Below are positions 62,633 to 64,000 of a stretch of 64,000 bases of DNA, piece after piece (the stretch's first letter is position 1; each line of letters begins with the position of its first letter). This DNA is from UBA1479 sp040218445. GTDB lineage: Bacteria; Pseudomonadota; Alphaproteobacteria; Rhodospirillales; Casp-alpha2. The stretch is from the NCBI GenBank assembly GCA_040218445.1, contig JAVJRK010000010.1, positions 186,001 to 250,000 on the forward strand, given 5' to 3'. Below the pieces are notes generated by a model. That model saw only the letters and a program-made list of their open reading frames with translations. It ran no database searches and was not told the origin of the DNA. A program made the position numbers and the translations under genes.

Positions 62633-64000
62633 ATGACGCGTGATTTGGCGACGAGGCAACAGCCTTTGACCACGAAGAAACAACAATTCCGGGACAAGGA
62701 CATCATCTTCCGTGAGGGAGATCCGGCGACTCGCGCCTTCACCATCATTTCCGGCAAGGTGGAACTGGTCACGGAAGTCGACGGCAAGGAAAAACACCTG
62801 GGCCTGCTCGGCCCCGGGAAAAGCCTGGGCGACACGGATATGAGCCGCGGCCGCCATATGGCGACCGCGATCGCCGCCGGCACGGTCACGCTGCGCCCGC
62901 TTGATCAGCAGGCCCTTGCCTTGGTCAACAACACGGCACCGCGCGGTCCCGGTCTTCTGGCCCGCCTGCTCGGCCCCTTGGCGGGCCCGCCCGCGGGCAG
63001 CGGCCGGCGGTTTTCCCTATTCGGGTGGTTCCGCCAAATCAAGGAAGCGAGCCAGCCCGCGGACCCGACCCGGATTGAAATCCGTCTGGCCCCGTTGTCC
63101 GCGAAGGTTCCGGCACCCGAACAGGACCACCCCGAAGCCACCCCCGACCCCACACCGGAAACAGCGATCATGGATGCCTTCGCGGGATTGGAAGGGGTGC
63201 GCGTTCGCCAGCTGAAAAAACCCGTCACCGTGCCCGAAGACACGGACCCGGATGACGTTTTCAACCGCTTACATTGGATGGCCCGCCAAACCCTGGCCCA
63301 GGCGGAAGCCGACATCCTGATCGGATACGAAACGGACGCGTCGACCAATCGCCTGACCCTGCGGTTCCTGCCGCTCGGCATCCAGAATGAAGACCCGGCC
63401 GGCCTGTTGCATCCGGCGCAAACCCTGGTTCTGCCCACGGCACCCGGCGAAGCCCTTTGCGCCCTGGCCGCCGCCGTTGCCCTGGCCGCGACGGTGCCCC
63501 TGACCGACGTGAAGAAAAACCGCCTGGCGAAGCTTCTGCCCGAAGCGATTGAGCGGGCAATGCCCGCCGTCGAGGCGCTGGAAGATACCAGCGCCCTGAC
63601 AGACCGCGACAAGATTATCGCACGCCTGTTCTTCGCCAATCTTCTGACCCTGGTTTCGGCCCCTTCCGGCCAGATTGAAGGCTACCGCATGGCCGCCGAT
63701 ATTTACGGTCAGGTGATCGAAGCCCTGAGCGAAGAAACGGATGCGCTCGACCGTGCCGTGGCGCAACGCGCCTTGGGGGCGATCCTGCCGGTCCTGGCAC
63801 CACAGATGGAAGACCTGGTGGTCACCGAGGAAGAAGACAAGCCCGAGGGTCCCATGGCCCAGGCGATGACGCTGCTGGAAGCCGCAAACGAACATTTCAC
63901 CCGCGAGGTCCATCCCAAGGAATGGGCCGCGTTGCAAAACCGCTTGGGTCATCTTTGCTACCGCATGGATGCCCAGGAAGGGGATCAGGATCTTCTGAAA
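62633..64000 (+). CDS. cyclic-nucleotide-binding domain protein with TPR-like repeats (3' end outside window)
   Basis: At least 456 aa; the frame is open to the last base of the window. Residues about 15-100 are a cNMP-binding beta-barrel: DIIFREGDPATRAFTIISGK, GLLGPGKSLGD. A Pro-rich linker and a long helical region follow. The last residues (HFTREVHPKEWAALQNRLGH) match the W-A-x-x-Q-N-x-L-G signature of TPR repeats common in Rhodospirillales, so more repeats probably follow. ATG 62633 has only a weak ribosome-binding site. The partner is unknown. Confidence 0.75.
   Translation, partial: MTRDLATRQQPLTTKKQQFRDKDIIFREGDPATRAFTIISGKVELVTEVDGKEKHLGLLGPGKSLGDTDMSRGRHMATAIAAGTVTLRPLDQQALALVNNTAPRGPGLLARLLGPLAGPPAGSGRRFSLFGWFRQIKEASQPADPTRIEIRLAPLSAKVPAPEQDHPEATPDPTPETAIMDAFAGLEGVRVRQLKKPVTVPEDTDPDDVFNRLHWMARQTLAQAEADILIGYETDASTNRLTLRFLPLGIQNEDPAGLLHPAQTLVLPTAPGEALCALAAAVALAATVPLTDVKKNRLAKLLPEAIERAMPAVEALEDTSALTDRDKIIARLFFANLLTLVSAPSGQIEGYRMAADIYGQVIEALSEETDALDRAVAQRALGAILPVLAPQMEDLVVTEEEDKPEGPMAQAMTLLEAANEHFTREVHPKEWAALQNRLGHLCYRMDAQEGDQDLLK

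Overview
The window looks like a chromosomal housekeeping segment of a GC-rich alphaproteobacterium, most likely near the Rhodospirillales. The reasons are the zapE / mdh-sucCD-sucA-sucB-lpd order, the xerC-DUF484-priA divergence next to an atpHAGDC operon that lacks the Fo genes, and the many TPR proteins. This is inference from gene order and protein character; no rRNA, tRNA, insertion sequence, prophage or CRISPR array was seen. Coding density is very high, with many 1-4 bp start/stop overlaps.

Layout. 1-4.4 kb: zapE, nadA-nadC (no nadB between them) and a convergent methyltransferase, with a diverged second copy of the nadC 3' end behind nadC. 4.4-14.1 kb: TCA block mdh | sucC-sucD-sucA-sucB-lpd, with a strong terminator between mdh and sucC; MDH carries a histone-H1-like Lys/Ala/Pro tail and SucB has two lipoyl domains. 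14.3-20.5 kb: two transporters, then xerC and DUF484 (minus) diverging from priA. 20.7-25.7 kb: atpHAGDC with a textbook terminator. 25.8-33.1 kb: sixA, uvrB, a PurB/PcaB-like lyase, and a proteobacterial sortase with its dedicated VIT/VWA substrate. 33.3-36 kb: two PLP enzymes (O-acetylhomoserine sulfhydrylase type and aspartate aminotransferase). 36-42.2 kb: a coupled TPR-glycosyltransferase / Sel1 / enolase-superfamily operon, an Lrp regulator, trxB and a LysR regulator. 42.2-42.55 kb: a gene-free stretch that reads as a structured small RNA with its own promoter-like region and terminator. 42.6-48.8 kb: an EF-G-like GTPase, apaG, folE, trkH, a LysE exporter and a lipoprotein. 48.9-53.8 kb: argD-argF-GNAT-hslO and an ABC-2 permease on the minus strand. 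53.8-57.5 kb: recX, then a tightly packed retropepsin-like / inactive-transglutaminase 7TM / RimK-like ATP-grasp module. 57.5-64 kb: a secreted protein, an MscS channel, an ArsC-like protein, a second TPR-glycosyltransferase, a PagL-like lipid A deacylase with a proline-rich linker, and the 5' part of a cyclic-nucleotide-binding/TPR protein cut by the window end.

The best candidates for something new are (i) the MDH with a histone-like tail, together with shorter basic tails on NadA, SucA and UvrB; (ii) the multi-hairpin RNA at 42.3-42.53 kb behind a TGGTATACCA operator; (iii) the retropepsin/7TM/ATP-grasp module; and (iv) the duplicated nadC terminus, which looks like a recombination scar.
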